NCBI RefSeq assembly: GCF_019175285.1
Contig: NC_056524.1
Coordinates: 102,315,351 to 102,379,350, forward strand
DNA: 64,000 bases
Reading direction: 5' to 3'
From: Sceloporus undulatus
Taxonomy: Eukaryota > Chordata > Lepidosauria > Squamata > Phrynosomatidae
Below, piece by piece: positions 60,701 through 64,000 of this stretch; within the stretch, counting starts at the first letter, position 1; every line of letters begins with the position of its first letter. The translations under genes and the position numbers were made by a program. Under the pieces are notes generated by a model. That model made no database searches. It was not told where the DNA came from and worked only from the letters and a program-made list of their open reading frames with translations.

Positions 60701-63700
60701 TGAAGGGGAGATCATGTATAATCCTTTTAGCTCTAGGATATAAATGAAATGTAGGCCCAAAGCCAGGGCCGGCTCTAGCTATTTGACCACCCTAGGCAAG
60801 AAATATTTTGGCATCCCTGTGGCTCCTCATAATTATTTTCACCCCTTGATTTCCGCTGTCTCGTTTGTTAAAGCTAAACATGACATAAAACTTAGGTTCC
60901 AATCTCTCGTCATAGTATTGAGAATTAGTCAAAAAGCCAATTAGGTTTTTACAGGTTAAATACATTTTTATTGCTGTGATATTTGGAATGGGGTTTCAAT
61001 AAAAAACACAGAAACACAGGAAAATAGTGTTTTTAATACCGCCCCTAAATTTTGCCGCCCTAGGTGGCTGCCTATTTCACCTATATGGATGAGCTGGCCC
61101 TGCCCAAAGCAGATGGGCCAAATAAAGCGGTTTCCAGCAGGGCACTCAGAAGACGCATGCCCCCTGAGCAGCTGGAGGTCACTCTGAGGCTGCCTAAGGC
61201 AGCCTTAGGCTGCCAGCAGAAAGAGCAGGGAAAAACCACTCTTTGCTGGTGGCCCATTTGGGACTGTGGTAGTGGCCTGCTTTCAGAACAGGCCATCCAG
61301 TCACTGAGCTCCTGTGCTGATCAGGGGCTGGCCAGAGGTCGCTCCAAGCTACCAATCTACTTCACCTCGTGGTTAGTTAAGAAAGATATAGTTGGAGGGG
61401 AAATATGACTGTAATAAATACATACATTCTAATCACCTTCTAGCATCACTCACTTAAGATACAATCCTATACATATTTACCTATGAGTAAGTCCTAGCTC
61501 ATATGGAAACTATTCCCTGTGAGGAGCAACTTAGGGGCTGGGCATGTTTAGGCTGGAGAAGAGAAGAGGTGATAGGATAACCCTGTTTAAACATTTGAAG
61601 GAAGTCATACTGAGGATGGAGCAAGCTTGTTTTCTGCTGCCCAAGGACTAGTACACAGAGCAATGAATGCAAACTACAGGAAAAGAGATTCCACTTCAAT
61701 GTTAGGAAGAACTTCCTGTCAGAGCTGTTCGACAGTGGAATACACAGGCTGCGAGTATGGTGGAGTCTCCTTCTTTGGAGGTTTTTCAACAGAGGCTGGA
61801 TGGCCATCTGTCAGGGGTGCTTTGGTTGTGTGTTCCTCCATGGCAGGGGGTTGGACTGAATGGTCACTTTCCACTCAATGATTCTATGACTTCTGAGTGG
61901 ATATGTGTATGGTTATATTGTTAATGTTAATATAAGTGGAACATTTCTCTGTTTAAAAAAAAAACACCTCTACCTTAAGAATCTACTTACTCTAAATAGA
62001 CAGTGATGTTTCTTTCAATGTTTCATGTCTACACTTACAGTTTCTTTCATGTACTGGTGGCCCACACAGGATTAAAAGATTACCACATGGATAATTATAT
62101 AGATGCAGGATTGAAAAGTCCAAAACCAAGAGTTATCCCACGTACTGGTGACTGGGCAAGAGCAACCTGGATGCAGTTTGGACCCGTGACATGCTTTTCT
62201 GTCAGAATTTCAAAAACAGCAAGCTCTGTTTTTTGAAAAGCCACGGGATAAGCATGGCAGGGGGTTGAAATGCATCTGGGTTGAACTTGTCTGGCCTCCA
62301 GTGAATGCGAGTAACACCCAGTATTTGAGTTTTCAATCCCGCATCTATATCGGCAGTATTTTTCCATGCAGTAATCTCCTAAATAAAAAGGAAGGAGGTG
62401 GATGCCACATTCACTGCTTTCTTGTGTTTGAGGACCCCAACAAATGAGCTTTGAAATGAAAAAAATAGAGGCTTTGAGGGCCTGAAAAGATTAAGTGCAG
62501 GACCTTTATGCCGTTCATGGGTCACACTTTCTCTACCACTAGCATAAATTTGTTAGTCCCAACCAGAGTAGACCCAATTGCATCAAAGGAACTTATGCAA
62601 ATGTTGAATTAACATGTTTCTGTTGATTAATGAAGCTTACTGCAGTTCATGCAGATTAACAGACAGTATTTGGAGGTGGAGAGAAGAAAATCAGTAAAAT
62701 TAGCCCTTAATGATAAGGTTTATGCAAATGTAAAAAATAAACAAAATAAAAGTCATAACTGAAGAGAGGAGGAAAAAATCAAACCAGGAATGTTGCTTTG
62801 CAATATTGATTCTATTTCAGGGAAATCAGAGTGTAAATGGAGATCCATATGTCTGTGAGAAAGAGAGACAGAGATACCACCTGGTGAACAGTTCAGGAAG
62901 TGTTGACTTAAAGGGGGTTTCCTCAAGGAGAGCTAGGCTTCTCCCCTTCCCCTGCTTTTTATAAGGTGTGGCCTTTTGCTTACCTCAAGAAATTTGGAGC
63001 CACACAGCACAGCATGTTATTGAAAGGCTGCAGTACTTTGCTTACTGGGAAGGACAAGACTCCACTCCTCTTTCTCTCTCTTATACCAAGCTGAGCGCAA
63101 ACTACTTTTTCACTTTGAAATCAGTTTCAGCAACCAAAGAAAGCAGAAAGAGGAGACAGAAGCCAGGATATTTTGAAAACGGCTGAGATAGTGGGATGGC
63201 AGGAGATTAACCAGGTCATTTCTTCCAAACGATCCCTGCTGCCACACTGCAATATTAATGCACAGTTTGACACCACTTTAACTATAATACCTATAGAATC
63301 CTGGGATTTGTAGTTTATTGTGGTACCAGAGCTTTCTGACAGAGGGTAAATATATCACAAAACTACAAATCCTAGAATTCCATAGCATTGAGCCATGGCA
63401 GTTAAGATGGTGTCAAACTGCATTCATTCTACAGTGAGGATGCAGTCTGGAGCATTTAGAAGGTATGGCATATGGAATGTCTTTTGACCCAAAAGTAAAA
63501 TTCAATTCAGAGAAGACTTTTAGGCTCTGCTTCCCAGAGGTGGCCCAAATCCAAAGCAAAAGTGTGGAATCAAAAAAAATATCAGCATATTTTATCTCAA
63601 AACTTTTAACCACTAGTAGTCTATTGCTTTAGGAAAAGCTTTTCAAACCTTTAGAATGAGGGAAAATAAACAACAGCTACCAAATCACCAAATGATGGTA

Positions 63701-64000
63701 ACTGGGGGAAGGTGATACAGCCAGCTAGGGAACTCTAGCAGGACCATCTTAAGCCCCAGGGCTTGAGTTTACCCCATACTAATCTATGTGACAAAGTCAT
63801 CCTTAAATGATGGGACATCTATTTATTTCCCTGCTCAGGTCTTATACAACATCCTCATTGACTTTACTAAGATGCATAAATATGAAGAGATTGAACCAGT
63901 TGACATTCTGGCTGGATTTACTCGCTTTTTTGTTGTGAGCCTTGGTGGATTGCTGTTCGGCATGGTTTTTGGTTTAGTGGCAGCATTTATGACTCGATTC
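57490..64000 (+). CDS. SLC9A4: SLC9A4, sodium/hydrogen exchanger 4 (5' part, cut by window edge)
   Basis: Membrane antiporter swapping Na+ for H+ (NHE4). Three exons give 295 residues of a protein of about 800 in mammals: a leader or first helix, then [54 protein letters not shown] and [16 protein letters not shown]. Glu and Asp of ESLLND correspond to the ion-transport acidic pair of NHE1 (Glu262, Asp267). SLC9A4 is favoured over the paralogue SLC9A2 by [28 protein letters not shown] and NDGITVV, and by its place just after IL18RAP. Confidence 0.93.
57866..58191. mobile_element. Tigger-like MITE, complete, TA-flanked
   Basis: CAGGTTGAGTCTCCCTTATC and GATAAGGGAGATTCAACCTG inverted ends, TA on each side; inner ACCAGAAGTGTTTTGGATTT and ATGAAACAAAGTTTTTGTAC. 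In SLC9A4 intron 1. Confidence 0.85.
59297..59760 (+). CDS. SLC9A4: SLC9A4 exon 2, exchanger membrane core
   Basis: 464 bases encoding [20 protein letters not shown] through [12 protein letters not shown]. It covers several helices of the Na+/H+ exchanger domain. The acceptor is ATTTCAG and the donor GTAAGT. Enters phase 1, leaves phase 0. DPTA replaces the more usual DPVA in SAVDPVAVLAVFE. Confidence 0.96.
59861..60165. mobile_element. GC-rich MITE (family G, best copy)
   Basis: GGCGGGATACAGACCGCCG and GGCGGTGTGTATCCCGCC are inverted ends; inner AAAGAAGCTCC and GGAGCTTCTT pair. Starts 100 bases after the SLC9A4 exon 2 donor. High CpG; open frames on both strands are artefacts. Confidence 0.8.
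60764..61102. mobile_element. hAT MITE with exact 8-bp target duplication
   Basis: CAGGGCCGGCTC and GAGCTGGCCCTG inverted ends; CCCAAAGC occurs directly outside both (60756-60763, 61103-61110). The 8-bp duplication and CAGGG ends are classic for hAT. Inner ACCACCCTAGGCAAG and GCCGCCCTAGGTGGC pair. Confidence 0.88.
61494..61893 (+). mobile_element. CR1 LINE 3' end
   Basis: TTTAGGCTGGAGAAGAGAAG, AATGTTAGGAAGAACTTCCT, GAGGCTGGATGGCCATCTGT and final ATTCTATGACTTCTG. Longest CR1 tail in the window, in SLC9A4 intron 2. Confidence 0.88.
63240..63445. mobile_element. palindromic hAT-type MITE (family A)
   Basis: CAGTTTGACACCACTTTAAC pairs with GATGGTGTCAAACTGCATTC; GGGATTTGTAGTTT pairs with AAACTACAAATCC. 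About 390 bases before SLC9A4 exon 3. Confidence 0.75.
63839..64000 (+). CDS. SLC9A4: SLC9A4 exon 3 (runs off the window)
   Basis: Begins [19 protein letters not shown] after the acceptor CTGCTCAG and stays open to the last base (MTRF), 54 codons. Human reads VLYNMLIAFTKMHKFEDIE. The true end lies outside. Confidence 0.95.

Overview
The window is vertebrate nuclear DNA, most likely from a squamate reptile (lizard or snake). This rests on Sauria SINEs with Bov-B type tails, Bov-B/RTE and CR1 LINE pieces, a 5S-rRNA-derived SINE, and very many palindromic hAT and Tc1/mariner MITEs. About 5% of the window is coding, all in short spliced exons on the + strand. Most open frames between them are chance or repeat-derived.

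Layout: 1-3675 is repeat-rich intergenic sequence, perhaps with undetected 5' UTR exons. 3706-26792 is IL18R1, with ten coding exons that join in frame to a 555-residue receptor: signal peptide, three Ig domains, one membrane helix and a TIR domain. 27240-32590 is intergenic, with a CR1 ORF2 relic and palindromic MITEs. 36198-54769 is IL18RAP, nine coding exons that I can place with certainty; a short candidate signal-peptide exon lies at 32707-32737. 57490-64000 is the 5' part of SLC9A4 (Na+/H+ exchanger NHE4), three exons, running off the right edge.

The order IL18R1 - IL18RAP - SLC9A4, all on one strand, is the same as in the mammalian IL1R cluster. IL18R1 binds IL-18 and IL18RAP joins as the signalling co-receptor; their TIR domains recruit MyD88. 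SLC9A4 is an unrelated ion transporter that is a conserved neighbour. All exon junctions were checked for GT/AG and phase. Almost all junctions are phase 1, with phase 0 or 2 inside the Ig exons, as is usual for the IL-1 receptor family.

I found no new multi-gene system. The most unusual things are repeat-derived: a 583-bp hairpin-bearing element with a 13-bp target duplication at 8328-8910, a tandem array that has captured a SINE tail at 981-1567, a hAT-like insertion ending about 21 bp before the last IL18R1 exon, a MITE 13 bp past the exon 7 donor, nested SINE insertions, and a changed TIR box 2 residue in IL18RAP. There is a 10-base assembly gap at 37536-37545 beside a TA repeat.
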